Shown piece by piece: positions 24,956-33,593 of a stretch of DNA of 64,000 nt. The translations under genes were made by a program, and so were the position numbers. Below the pieces are notes generated by a model. It had not been told where the DNA came from and did no database searches. It saw only the letters and a program-made list of their open reading frames with translations. The DNA comes from Gemmatimonadota bacterium (GTDB lineage Bacteria; Gemmatimonadota; Gemmatimonadetes; Longimicrobiales; Gaopeijiaceae): contig SLSF01000024.1 in assembly GCA_007130605.1 (NCBI GenBank), forward strand, positions 1 through 64,000. Reading direction: 5' to 3'. How positions within the stretch are numbered: the first letter of the stretch is position 1; each line of letters starts with the position of its first letter.

Positions 24956-26074
24956 ATGCGCATTGGCGTACCGAAGGAAATCAAGGCGAACGAATACCGT
25001 GTCTCGGTGGTGCCGGCGGGGGTCGAGGCCTTCGTGCGAAATGGTCACCAGGTCCTGGTGGAGCGGACGGCGGGTGAGGGAAGCGGCTTCGCCGACGAGC
25101 TCTACGAGAACGCCGGTGCGACCCTCGTGGATTCGGCAGAGGAGGTCTGGGCCGAAGCGGAGATGATCGTGAAGGTGAAGGAGCCCATCGAGCCCGAGTG
25201 GCCCCGGATCCGCCAGGACCAGCTCCTCTTCACCTACTTCCACTTCGCCGCCTCGGAGCCCCTCACCCGGGCGCTCATGGACTCCGGGTCCATCGCCATC
25301 GCCTACGAGACGGTTCAGTTCGAGAATGGCGAGCTTCCCCTTCTCACCCCGATGTCGGAGGTGGCCGGCCGCCTCTCGATCCTCGAGGGTGCCAAGTACC
25401 TGGAGCGCTTCTACGGCGGACGGGGCATGCTTCTGGGCGGGGTTCCCGGGGTCCTCCCGGCCAAGGTCGTCATCCTGGGTGGCGGGGTGGTGGGGACCAA
25501 CGCGGCGAAGATGGCGGCGGGCTTCGGCGCCGATGTGACCATCCTCGACGTCTCCCTCCCCCGGCTCCGCTACCTCTCCGACGTCATGCCGGCCAATGTG
25601 AAGCTCCTCTACTCGAACCGGTACAACATCCGTGAGCAGCTTCGCACGGCCGACCTTCTCATCGGAGGGGTCCTCCTTCCGGGGAAGAAGGCGCCGTCCC
25701 TGGTGAAGCGGGAGGACCTGAGGGAGATGCAGCCAGGCGCGGTCATCGTCGATGTGGCGGTGGACCAGGGGGGATGCGTCGAAACCATCCACCCCACCAC
25801 CCACGAGAATCCCATCTACGAAGTGGACGGGATCATCCACTACGCCGTGGCCAACATGCCGGGCGCAGTGGCCCGGACCAGCACTCTGGCCCTCACCAAC
25901 GCCACCCTTCCCTACGCCGTCACCCTGGCCAACCTGGGGTGGCAGGCCGCGTGCGAAGCGGACCCGGCGCTGCGCCTCGGGGTGAATGTGGCCCATGGCC
26001 AGGTCACCTACGAGGGGGTCGCCGAGGCCTTCAACCTGGAGTACCACCCCGTGGAGGGGGCCCTGGCCCGATGA
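24956..26074 (+). CDS. ald: Alanine dehydrogenase
   Basis: This enzyme performs the NAD-dependent reversible deamination of L-alanine to pyruvate. The product has 372 residues, the usual size. [20 protein letters not shown] is the family N-terminus. The catalytic Lys is in MIVKVKEP and His in [10 protein letters not shown]; the NAD-binding loop is [17 protein letters not shown]. Start ATG 24956 has only a weak AGGA upstream. The stop overlaps the dut start as ATGA. Confidence 0.97.
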   Translation: MRIGVPKEIKANEYRVSVVPAGVEAFVRNGHQVLVERTAGEGSGFADELYENAGATLVDSAEEVWAEAEMIVKVKEPIEPEWPRIRQDQLLFTYFHFAASEPLTRALMDSGSIAIAYETVQFENGELPLLTPMSEVAGRLSILEGAKYLERFYGGRGMLLGGVPGVLPAKVVILGGGVVGTNAAKMAAGFGADVTILDVSLPRLRYLSDVMPANVKLLYSNRYNIREQLRTADLLIGGVLLPGKKAPSLVKREDLREMQPGAVIVDVAVDQGGCVETIHPTTHENPIYEVDGIIHYAVANMPGAVARTSTLALTNATLPYAVTLANLGWQAACEADPALRLGVNVAHGQVTYEGVAEAFNLEYHPVEGALAR

Positions 26075-26526
26075 CCGGAGACGGGTCGGTCGTTCGCTTC
26101 CGTCGCCTCCCCTCGAACCCGGACCTCCCACTTCCCGAACGGGCCACCGAGGGCTCGGCGGGGTACGATCTCCGCTCGGCAGAAGCCGATTTCCTCCTTG
26201 CACCCGGGGAGCGACGACTGGTTCCCACGGGCCTCGAGATGGAGATGCCCCCGGGGGTGGAGGGACAGGTCCGTCCTCGCTCGGGTCTCGCCCTCCGAAG
26301 TGGGGTCACCATCCCCAACAGCCCGGGGACCATCGATCCCGACTACCGGGGGGAGCTCCGGGTGATCCTCTGGAACCTCGGCGGGGAAGCCGTGGCCATC
26401 CGCCGGGGCGACCGGATCGCCCAGATCGTCTTCCAGCGCTTCGAGGCCCCCGAGGTCATGGAGGGGGAAGACCTTTCCGGGTCGGAGAGAGGATCTTCCG
26501 GCTTCGGAAGCACCGGTCTCGACTGA
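26071..26526 (+). CDS. dut: dUTP diphosphatase
   Basis: This enzyme hydrolyses dUTP to dUMP and pyrophosphate, keeping uracil out of DNA. The product has 151 residues of the trimeric family, with all five motifs: GSAGYDLRSA, VRPRSGLALRSG, NSPGTIDPDYRGELRV, RRGDRIAQIVFQ and RGSSGFGSTG. ATG 26071 overlaps the ald stop. The following 250 bases before mreB hold two GC-rich hairpins without T-runs (near 26531-26552 and 26600-26616) and the mreB promoter. Confidence 0.97.
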   Translation: MTGDGSVVRFRRLPSNPDLPLPERATEGSAGYDLRSAEADFLLAPGERRLVPTGLEMEMPPGVEGQVRPRSGLALRSGVTIPNSPGTIDPDYRGELRVILWNLGGEAVAIRRGDRIAQIVFQRFEAPEVMEGEDLSGSERGSSGFGSTGLD

Positions 26527-26633
26527 AGCGAGCGGGAGCGGCCCCGTCGCTCCCGAAGGCCGTTCAAGGGGGACGGGGACTCCCGGGACGACGAAAGGCC
26601 TCCCGGCCGCCGGGAGAAGAAGGGGAATGCGTC

Positions 26634-26662
26634 TTGCAATCCCCTGCACTCGCCTTTACAAT
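26634..26662 (+). promoter_or_regulatory. Sigma-70-type promoter of the mreB operon
   Basis: TTGCAA (26634-26639) and TACAAT (26657-26662) lie 17 bases apart. Predicted transcription from about 26669 would give a leader of about 108 bases before mreB. Confidence 0.6.
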
Positions 26663-26776
26663 CGAGGGCGCTCGGCGACGCCTCCACCATCATGGAGCAC
26701 TCGCCCCCGCCGGCTTCCCGCCGTCTTCCCTACAGCCAAACTTCAGGCCTCCTCCGGCTACCCACGGATCCCGACC

Positions 26777-27820
26777 TTGTCCTCCTTTTCCAAGTGGCTC
26801 AATTCCGGTTCCCTCATCCCGGTCAATGATATCGCGGTGGATCTCGGCACCGCCAACACCCTGGTCTATGTGAAGGGCGAGGGAATCGTCCTGAACGAGC
26901 CTTCGGTGGTGGCGGTGGACCGCGGCTCCCGCAAGATCCTCGGGATCGGCCTCGAGGCGAAGCGGATGCTGGGCCGAACCCCGGAGAACATCGAGGCGGT
27001 CCGTCCGCTCAAGGACGGAGTCATCGCCGATGTGGACGTAACGGAGATGATGCTTCGGCACTTCCTGAAGCAGGTGACTTCGAAGCGGATCTTCCGGATC
27101 AAGCCCCGGGTGGTGGTGGGGGTGCCCTCGGGCATTACCGAACTCGAGCGCCGCGCCGTGCGGTCCTCGGCGATGGCTGCCGGGGCGAAGGCAGTCTACA
27201 TGGTGGCCGAGCCGACGGCGGCGGCCATCGGGGTGGGTCTTCCCATCGAGACCCCCACCGGAAACATGGTCATCGACATCGGGGGGGGAACCACCGAGAT
27301 CGCGGTGATCGCCCTCTCCGGAATCGTCTCCAACACCTCCATCCGGGTGGGAGGCGACGAGCTGGACGCCGCCATCGTGACCTTCCTTCGGAAGAACTAC
27401 AACCTCCTCATCGGAGAACCCACCGCCGAAGCGGTGAAGATCCAGATCGGATCGGCATGGGAGGGAGGAGACGAGCGTACCATGGATGTGAAGGGCCGGG
27501 ACCTGGTGTCCGGGATCCCGAAGACCGTCACCGTGGGCTCCGAGGAGGTGCGCGAATGCATCCAGGAGCCCATTCAGGCCATCGTGGAGGCGGTGCGACG
27601 CGCCCTCGAGATCACCCCGCCGGAGCTCTCCTCCGACATCGTGGACCGGGGGATCGTCATGACGGGGGGAGGGGCGATGATCCGGGGGCTCGACCACCTT
27701 CTTTCGGTGGAGACCAACCTCCCGATCCATGTGGACGAGGAACCCCTCACGTGCGTGGTCCGGGGAGCAGGCCGGATCCTGGACGACGTTCAGAAGTATC
27801 GGAATGTCCTCGTAACCTGA
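26777..27820 (+). CDS. mreB: Rod shape-determining protein MreB
   Basis: This actin-like ATPase forms membrane-associated filaments that guide lateral cell-wall synthesis. The product has 347 residues. VDLGTANTLVYVKGEGI is phosphate loop 1, IDIGGGTTEIAVI is loop 2 and VMTGGGAMIRGLD is the adenosine-binding motif. No in-frame ATG gives a normal N-terminus; TTG 26777 begins MSSFSKWLNSGSLIPVNDIAVD, whose length fits. The ATG at 26627 would precede the promoter. It leads mreC, mreD, mrdA and rodA, a complete elongasome operon for a rod-shaped cell. Confidence 0.96.
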   Translation: MSSFSKWLNSGSLIPVNDIAVDLGTANTLVYVKGEGIVLNEPSVVAVDRGSRKILGIGLEAKRMLGRTPENIEAVRPLKDGVIADVDVTEMMLRHFLKQVTSKRIFRIKPRVVVGVPSGITELERRAVRSSAMAAGAKAVYMVAEPTAAAIGVGLPIETPTGNMVIDIGGGTTEIAVIALSGIVSNTSIRVGGDELDAAIVTFLRKNYNLLIGEPTAEAVKIQIGSAWEGGDERTMDVKGRDLVSGIPKTVTVGSEEVRECIQEPIQAIVEAVRRALEITPPELSSDIVDRGIVMTGGGAMIRGLDHLLSVETNLPIHVDEEPLTCVVRGAGRILDDVQKYRNVLVT

Positions 27821-27893
27821 TCGTGCGCGTTGTCGGGCGGGATCGCCGGTCCGATCCCTCCGATGCTGCGACCGGCTCCGGACCCCCTCGGGT

Positions 27894-28997
27894 ATGGCTT
27901 CATTCGACGTAGAGAACGGTGATCCCGGTCGCCGCCGGGAACTCCTGGTGTCGCTGGGATTCCTTTTCCTGGCGGCCGTGCTCTTCTTCCTCCCGGTGCA
28001 GGCGCAGCAGGGGATCTCCACCGCCCTGCGGAGTTCAGTCCTGGCCCCCTTCCTCTGGGTCCAGGAATCCCTTCACCAGACCCGGATCCGGGCAGGCGAG
28101 ATCCACCAGCTCCAGGCCCGCCTCGACTCCACCGCGGCCCTTCTGGCCTCCCAGCGTACCCTCCTGAACGAGAACATCCAGTTGCGGGGCCTTCTCGACC
28201 TCCGGGAGCGGGCCGGGCCCACCTTCGTCTCCGCCAGTGTGATCCGTTCCGGCACCCGGGGATCGGAGAGCATGTTCCTCCTGGACGTGGGCACCGATGA
28301 CGGAGTGGCGGTCAATGATCCGGTGGTGAGCGCCGAGGGCCTCGTGGGGCGGGTCCGCGAGGTCGGACCCCGCACCGCCCTCGCCATGGACTGGAGTCAC
28401 CCGGACTTCCGGGTCAGTGTCATGACCGTCGACGGGGAGGCCTTCGGGGTGGTGGAGCCTCGCTTCGGAAGCTTCCGCGAGGAGGACCGACTCCTCCTGG
28501 ACGGCATCCCCTTCAACGCCTCCCTCGAGGAGGGGATGGCGGTGATCACCTCGGGGCTCGGCACGGTCTCTCCCCGGGGGATCCAGGTGGGACGGGTCCT
28601 CTCTCTCGCCGAGGCGGAGGCCGGTTGGCGGCGCGGCTACTGGATCGAGCCGGCGGTGCGCCCGGGGAGTGTCACCCATGTCCTGGTCATCACCGGCGAA
28701 GAGGGCGTCCGGGTCGAGGACCTTACCCATCTCTGGATCGACCATCTCCCCCCCGAGCTGGAGGAGCCGGGTTCCGGGGAGGGGCTTTGGGATTTCGACT
28801 TCCTTCCCGGTGGGATCGATCCGGAGGGAGAGGCGGGAGAGGGCCCTCTCCCGCCCGACTCCCTCCTCCCCCCGGACTCGCTGGTGACCTCGGACACGGT
28901 CCCCCTTCCCGATCCCAGAACCGATCCGGACCTCATCCTTCCCCCGGACTCCATGTCCTCCCCGGCGGGGATGGGCCGTGAAGGTGGGTCGCCATGA
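27894..28997 (+). CDS. mreC: Rod shape-determining protein MreC
   Basis: MreC is a bitopic membrane protein linking MreB filaments to the periplasmic wall machinery. The product has 367 residues. One membrane helix (about 16-37, LLVSLGFLFLAAVLFFLPV) is followed by a coiled coil (about 65-105) and the two-barrel core with GTDDGVAVNDPVV, GLVGRV and GMAVITSGLG. The last 90 or so residues are an unusual disordered tail with three LPPDS repeats. Its stop overlaps mreD (ATGA). Confidence 0.94.
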   Translation: MASFDVENGDPGRRRELLVSLGFLFLAAVLFFLPVQAQQGISTALRSSVLAPFLWVQESLHQTRIRAGEIHQLQARLDSTAALLASQRTLLNENIQLRGLLDLRERAGPTFVSASVIRSGTRGSESMFLLDVGTDDGVAVNDPVVSAEGLVGRVREVGPRTALAMDWSHPDFRVSVMTVDGEAFGVVEPRFGSFREEDRLLLDGIPFNASLEEGMAVITSGLGTVSPRGIQVGRVLSLAEAEAGWRRGYWIEPAVRPGSVTHVLVITGEEGVRVEDLTHLWIDHLPPELEEPGSGEGLWDFDFLPGGIDPEGEAGEGPLPPDSLLPPDSLVTSDTVPLPDPRTDPDLILPPDSMSSPAGMGREGGSP

Positions 28998-29476
28998 GTC
29001 GATCCGTCGTCTTCGTGGCTATTGCGATTCTCCTTCCCATGGGCCATTTCTTCCTGCAGGTGGGACTCGGAATCGGACGATGGGCACCGGATCTCCTGGC
29101 CATTGCGCTCCTCCTCCTGGCCCGGGAGGCGCGGGCCGGACTGGCGGCGGGGATCGGCTTCTTCCTCGGACTCCTGGAAGATGCCTTCTCGATCCTCTCC
29201 TTCGGTGCCAACACCGTCACCCTGACCCTCCTGGGCGTGCTCGGTGCTCGCTCGCGGGATCTCTTCGTCGGCGAATCGGTTCCCTTCTTCGTGGTGTACC
29301 TTGCCATCGGAACCTGGCTCCGGCATGCGATCCACTGGGTGATCGCCGGTGAGGGTGTCCGGGGGAGCGCCGCTGACGTCCTCCTGGTGGAGGCCCCGGT
29401 GGCATCCCTCTACGCGGCTGCCGTCGGGGTTCTCCTCCTCATGGTGACCGGAGTCATTCGCGAGGGGAGAGGGTAA
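28994..29476 (+). CDS. mreD: Rod shape-determining protein MreD
   Basis: This polytopic inner-membrane protein of the elongasome has 160 residues and about five hydrophobic helices. The segment GIGFFLGLLEDAFSILSFGANTV matches the conserved MreD region around Gly-x-Leu-x-Asp (shown here in parts: FFLGLLEDAF and SFGANTVTL). ATG 28994 overlaps the mreC stop. The family is poorly conserved, so position between mreC and mrdA adds much to the call. Confidence 0.92.
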   Translation: MSRSVVFVAIAILLPMGHFFLQVGLGIGRWAPDLLAIALLLLAREARAGLAAGIGFFLGLLEDAFSILSFGANTVTLTLLGVLGARSRDLFVGESVPFFVVYLAIGTWLRHAIHWVIAGEGVRGSAADVLLVEAPVASLYAAAVGVLLLMVTGVIREGRG

Positions 29477-29516
29477 CCGTGTCCACAGGTGGGGAAGGGA
29501 ATCGAGAGGTGAGCCC

Positions 29517-31448
29517 ATGAAGCCACAACATCCGAATCTGCGACGGGTCCGGGCCCGGGGTGCCCTCGTCATCCTGGGGGTCCTGACCCTCGTGCTCCTG
29601 GCTTCCTTCTTCCGATCCCAGGTGGTGCGGGGGACCGCGTGGGCCCTCCAGTCCGAGTCCAACCGACTCCGGGTGATGCCGGTCCCCGCCCCCCGGGGCA
29701 CGATCTTCGACCGCTACGGCGAGATCATCTCCGACAATGTCCCGTCGTACTCCCTCTCCCTCTTCCCGGCGCCGGTGGATTCCATCGCCGAATCCCTCCA
29801 CCGGCTCCAGCCCCACCTCGCCCTGAGTGACGAGCGGGTCGAGGAGCTCATCGGGTCCTTCCTCTCCAACCGCCGCTTTCCCCTCCTCGTGAAGAGCAAC
29901 CTCAACGAGTCGGAGGTGGCGGCCATGGCCGAACTCCGACCCGAATTTCCAGGCGCCTTCCTGGAAACCCGGCCGAGACGGAGGTATATCCATGGACCGG
30001 CGCTGGGCCATGTCCTGGGGTATGTGGGCGAGGTGTCGCAGCAGGAACTGGAGAGCCCCCGCTTCGAGGGGTACGAGCGGGGAATGATCCTGGGGAAGGA
30101 CGGCCTCGAACGGCAGTACGAGGAGCTCCTGCAGGGCGCGCAGGGCATCCGGTACGTGGAGGTCGACGCACTGGGGCGGGTGGTGGGCTCCTTCGAGGGG
30201 CACTCCGCCGCTCCGACCATCCCGGGCGAGGACATCCACCTCCACCTGGACCTGGGGCTGCAGAACTACATTCACGAGATCTTCCCCGACTCCATGCGGG
30301 GCGCCGTGGTGGCCCTCGATCCGGACGACGGCGGGATCCTGGCCCTCTATTCGGCGCCCTCCTACGATCCCACCGACTTCGTGGGGGGAATCTCCCGCCA
30401 GCGCTGGGAGGAGCTCAACACCGACCCCGACGAGCCCCTCTTCAACCGGGCGGTCATGGGGCTCTATCCTCCGGCCTCCACCTGGAAGCTCGCCACCGCC
30501 GCCATCGCCATGGATCTCGGCGTCCTCGACCCCGGCGAGGTGATGCCGGTGCCGTGCACCGGTTCCTTCCAGTTCCAGAATGTGCGACGTCGGTGCTGGA
30601 ACCCCAATGGCCATGGGTACCAGGACCTGGCGGGAGCCGTGGCCCAGTCGTGCAATGTCTACTTCTACCAGGTCGGGGTTCGAATCGGTCTCGAGCGGCT
30701 CGTGCACGAAGGGACCCGCTTCGGTTTCGGAGAGCCGTGCGGAGTGGACCTCCCCAGGGAGCAGTCGGGCCGTTTTCCCGAGAGCATGGACTTCTGGCAG
30801 CGGACCTGGGGCTACCGGGCGGCCGAGAACGAAGTCCTCTCCCTCGCCATCGGGCAGGGTCCCAACGACCAGACCCCCCTCAAGATGGCGCAGTTCTACC
30901 TGGCCCTCGCCCTGGGAGAGGGGGCGCCGGCGCCCCGCCTTCGGAGGCCGGTCCCGGGAGAGGAGCCGGGCCCGGCGTGGAGTCTGGACCTGGGTCCGGA
31001 GCATGTGGCCGAACTCCAGCGGAGTCTCCGGGAGGTCACCGCGTCGGGGACCGCGAATCTCTCCACCCTGGAGCACTGGGACCTCATCGGGAAGACCGGG
31101 ACCGCACAGCATCGCGACCTCACCCGGGATCCCCACGCCTGGTTCGCCGGCATGGCCGGTCCCTTCGGAGGCGCCCCCGAGATCGTCATTGTCGTCATCG
31201 TCGAAGAGGGAGACAGTGGCTCGAGTGTGGCGGCCCCCATCGCGGCGAAGGCCGCCGACTTCCATCTGCGTCGCAAGTACGGAATGGAGCTGGACTCGAT
31301 CCAGACCCTGCGGGAGCACCTGGAGGCGGGGGTTCCGGCGCCCTGGGCGTGGGAACGCCAGTCGGCGCGGAACGCTCCGGCCCCGGAGGCTCCCGACGAT
31401 GATGAAGGTGGGACGGAGTCCGTTCCGGAGGGTGTGAGGGAGCCTTGA
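29517..31448 (+). CDS. mrdA: Penicillin-binding protein 2 (elongasome transpeptidase)
   Basis: This membrane-anchored class B PBP cross-links peptidoglycan during elongation with RodA. The product has 643 residues. A membrane helix (about 15-33) is followed by the pedestal domain starting VPAPRGTIFDRYGEI. The transpeptidase domain has Ser321-Thr-Trp-Lys324 (acyl-Ser motif), Ser378-Cys-Asn380 and Lys526-Thr-Gly. A disordered Glu/Pro/Asp tail of about 45 residues ends the protein. ATG 29517 has GAGAGGTGAG upstream. Its stop overlaps rodA (TTGA). Confidence 0.97.
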   Translation: MKPQHPNLRRVRARGALVILGVLTLVLLASFFRSQVVRGTAWALQSESNRLRVMPVPAPRGTIFDRYGEIISDNVPSYSLSLFPAPVDSIAESLHRLQPHLALSDERVEELIGSFLSNRRFPLLVKSNLNESEVAAMAELRPEFPGAFLETRPRRRYIHGPALGHVLGYVGEVSQQELESPRFEGYERGMILGKDGLERQYEELLQGAQGIRYVEVDALGRVVGSFEGHSAAPTIPGEDIHLHLDLGLQNYIHEIFPDSMRGAVVALDPDDGGILALYSAPSYDPTDFVGGISRQRWEELNTDPDEPLFNRAVMGLYPPASTWKLATAAIAMDLGVLDPGEVMPVPCTGSFQFQNVRRRCWNPNGHGYQDLAGAVAQSCNVYFYQVGVRIGLERLVHEGTRFGFGEPCGVDLPREQSGRFPESMDFWQRTWGYRAAENEVLSLAIGQGPNDQTPLKMAQFYLALALGEGAPAPRLRRPVPGEEPGPAWSLDLGPEHVAELQRSLREVTASGTANLSTLEHWDLIGKTGTAQHRDLTRDPHAWFAGMAGPFGGAPEIVIVVIVEEGDSGSSVAAPIAAKAADFHLRRKYGMELDSIQTLREHLEAGVPAPWAWERQSARNAPAPEAPDDDEGGTESVPEGVREP

Positions 31449-32677
31449 GCTGGTTCAGGAGGTGGGCCGGGGATCCGGTCCTCGTGGGACTCGCCCTTCT
31501 CCTCTCCCTCTTCGGGGTGGCGATGATCTATTCGGCGGGGGTCCTCAATGTGCCGAGCCCCGTCGTCGGCGGGGCGTGGCGACGCCAGCTCGTCTGGCTC
31601 GCCCTCTCGCTGGTGGCCTTTACCGTCGTCACCCGGATCCGGGTACGGTGGATCGAGTGGGGGGCGGTGCCGGCGTACCTCGTGGCGGTGGTCCTTCTGG
31701 CCGCCGTTCTCGTCATCGGAACCGGTGCGGGACCGGCCGAGAGTGTCGGACGGTGGATCCAGGTGGGGCCCCTCCGCTTCCAGCCCTCGGAGTTCGCCAA
31801 GATCGCGGCGATCCTCGGGGTCGCCTGGCTTCTCTCGACCCGGGAGGCACCCCCGGCGGGAATCCGCGATGTCATCGCCCCCTCGGCCCTCCTTGGGGTC
31901 CTCCTCGGTCTCGTGGTCCTCCAGCCCGACCTGGGCACCGCCCTCGCCTTCGTGGGAATCCTCTTCGCGGTCCTCTACTGGGCCGGCACCCCCACCCTCC
32001 ACCTCTTCTTTCTGGCGAGCCCCGGGCTCGCCCTGGTCCTCTCCTTCAGCACGGTGGTCTGGTCGGTCTACTTCGTGGCCCTCGTCCTCACCGTCTACCT
32101 CTCCCGGTACCGCCTCTACCTGGTGGAGTCCACCGGGGTGATCCTGGCCAACCTCGCCGCAGGCACCATCGCCATGCCGGTGTGGAGTTCGCTGGCCGAG
32201 TACCAGCGCAATCGCCTGCTCGTCTTTCTCGATCCGGCCATGGACCCCCGGGGCGCCGGATGGAATCTGATCCAGTCGAAGGTGGCCATCGGGAGCGGAG
32301 GGCTCACCGGAAAGGGGTTCACCCAGGGCACCCAGAAGCGGCTGGACTTCCTCCCCGAACAGCACACCGACTTCATCTTCAGCGTCATCGGCGAGGAGCT
32401 CGGTTTTCTGGGGGCGGCACTGGCGATCCTCCTCTTTGCCGCCCTCCTCTACAGACTGGTGCAGTTGGCCGAAAAGGTGGATGATCCCTTTGCGGGCCTG
32501 GTGCTCTTCGGTATCTTCGGGGCCTGGATCGTACACATCTTCATCAATATCGGGATGACCGTGGGGATCGTCCCCATCACGGGGATTCCGCTTCCTTTCG
32601 TCAGTTACGGTGGGACCTTTCTCCTCACCTGCTGGGTCATGACAGGCCTGGCGGTCCGGATGTCACAAGAGGAATAA
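31445..32677 (+). CDS. rodA: Rod shape-determining protein RodA (SEDS glycosyltransferase)
   Basis: RodA polymerises lipid II into glycan strands together with PBP2. The product has 410 residues and about ten membrane helices. ESVGRWIQVGPLRFQPSEFAK, LVVLQPDLGTALAF and FLPEQHTDFIFSVIGEELGF hold the conserved SEDS residues, including the catalytic Asp in the large outer loop, and GIPLPFVSYGGTFL is the C-terminal signature. The start TTG 31445 overlaps the mrdA stop, which fits their acting as a complex. It is the last gene of the mre operon; accD starts 5 bases later. Confidence 0.97.
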   Translation: MSWFRRWAGDPVLVGLALLLSLFGVAMIYSAGVLNVPSPVVGGAWRRQLVWLALSLVAFTVVTRIRVRWIEWGAVPAYLVAVVLLAAVLVIGTGAGPAESVGRWIQVGPLRFQPSEFAKIAAILGVAWLLSTREAPPAGIRDVIAPSALLGVLLGLVVLQPDLGTALAFVGILFAVLYWAGTPTLHLFFLASPGLALVLSFSTVVWSVYFVALVLTVYLSRYRLYLVESTGVILANLAAGTIAMPVWSSLAEYQRNRLLVFLDPAMDPRGAGWNLIQSKVAIGSGGLTGKGFTQGTQKRLDFLPEQHTDFIFSVIGEELGFLGAALAILLFAALLYRLVQLAEKVDDPFAGLVLFGIFGAWIVHIFINIGMTVGIVPITGIPLPFVSYGGTFLLTCWVMTGLAVRMSQEE

Positions 32678-32681
32678 TTCG

Positions 32682-33593
32682 ATGGCATGGTTCCGAAAAC
32701 CGAAGAAGCCCCTCACCTCGGAGGACCGGCGCGACCTCCCCTCCGACGTCTTCGTGAAGTGCAAGGGGTGCGGAGAGATCCTCTACCGGGAGAAACTCGC
32801 CCAGAACCTGCATGTCTGCGTCGAGTGTGGACACCACTTTCGGGTCGGGGTGTACGACTACATCCGGATCCTTTCCGACGAAGGCACCTTCCAGGAGACC
32901 GAGAGGGACCTGCGTTCCGCCGATCCCCTGGGCTTCACCGACCTGAAGCCGTACGTCCAGCGCCTGGAGGCCGCCGAGCAGAAGACTGGGCGGGGTGACG
33001 CCATCCTCACCGGTCGGGCGGAACTCGACGGCGTGCCCGTCGCCATCGGCGTCATGGACTTCGCCTTCATCGGGGGCTCCATGGGTTCGGTGGTGGGCGA
33101 AAAGATCGCCCGACTCGGCCGCCTGGCCCTCTCGGAGGAACGTCCCCTCATCCTCGTCTGCGCCTCGGGTGGGGCCCGGATGATGGAAGGGATCTACTCC
33201 CTCATGCAGATGGCGAAGACTTCGGCCGTGCTCGCCCGACTGCACGAGGCGGGAATCCCCTTCATTTCCATCCTGACCCATCCCACCACCGGTGGGGTCA
33301 CCGCGTCGTTCGCCATGCTGGGCGATGTGAATCTGGCCGAGCCCGAGGCCCTCATCGGCTTCGCCGGACCCCGGGTCATCGAGGAGACCATCAAGCAGGA
33401 GCTCCCCGAGGGCTTCCAGCGTTCCGAGTTCCTCCTCAAGCACGGGATGGTGGACCAGGTGGTGGACCGGCGGGCCATGCGGGAGACCGTGGGACGCCTG
33501 CTCGCCCACATGTTCGACCCGGCCGGTTCCGGCTTCGACGCCTCCGAAGGGGTGGAGGAGGCCTCGGAAGGCATCGGGGAGGCGCCCGGTTGA
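32682..33593 (+). CDS. accD: Acetyl-CoA carboxylase carboxyltransferase subunit beta
   Basis: AccD, with AccA, transfers the carboxyl group from biotin to acetyl-CoA to make malonyl-CoA for fatty-acid synthesis. The product has 303 residues. An N-terminal zinc ribbon has Cys27, Cys30, Cys46 and Cys49; the crotonase-like core has MGSVVGEKIARL, CASGGARMMEGIYSLMQMAK and PTTGGVTASFAMLGD. AGAGGA precedes ATG 32682. accA is not in this window. The stop overlaps folC (TTGA), a pairing seen in other bacteria. Confidence 0.97.
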   Translation: MAWFRKPKKPLTSEDRRDLPSDVFVKCKGCGEILYREKLAQNLHVCVECGHHFRVGVYDYIRILSDEGTFQETERDLRSADPLGFTDLKPYVQRLEAAEQKTGRGDAILTGRAELDGVPVAIGVMDFAFIGGSMGSVVGEKIARLGRLALSEERPLILVCASGGARMMEGIYSLMQMAKTSAVLARLHEAGIPFISILTHPTTGGVTASFAMLGDVNLAEPEALIGFAGPRVIEETIKQELPEGFQRSEFLLKHGMVDQVVDRRAMRETVGRLLAHMFDPAGSGFDASEGVEEASEGIGEAPG

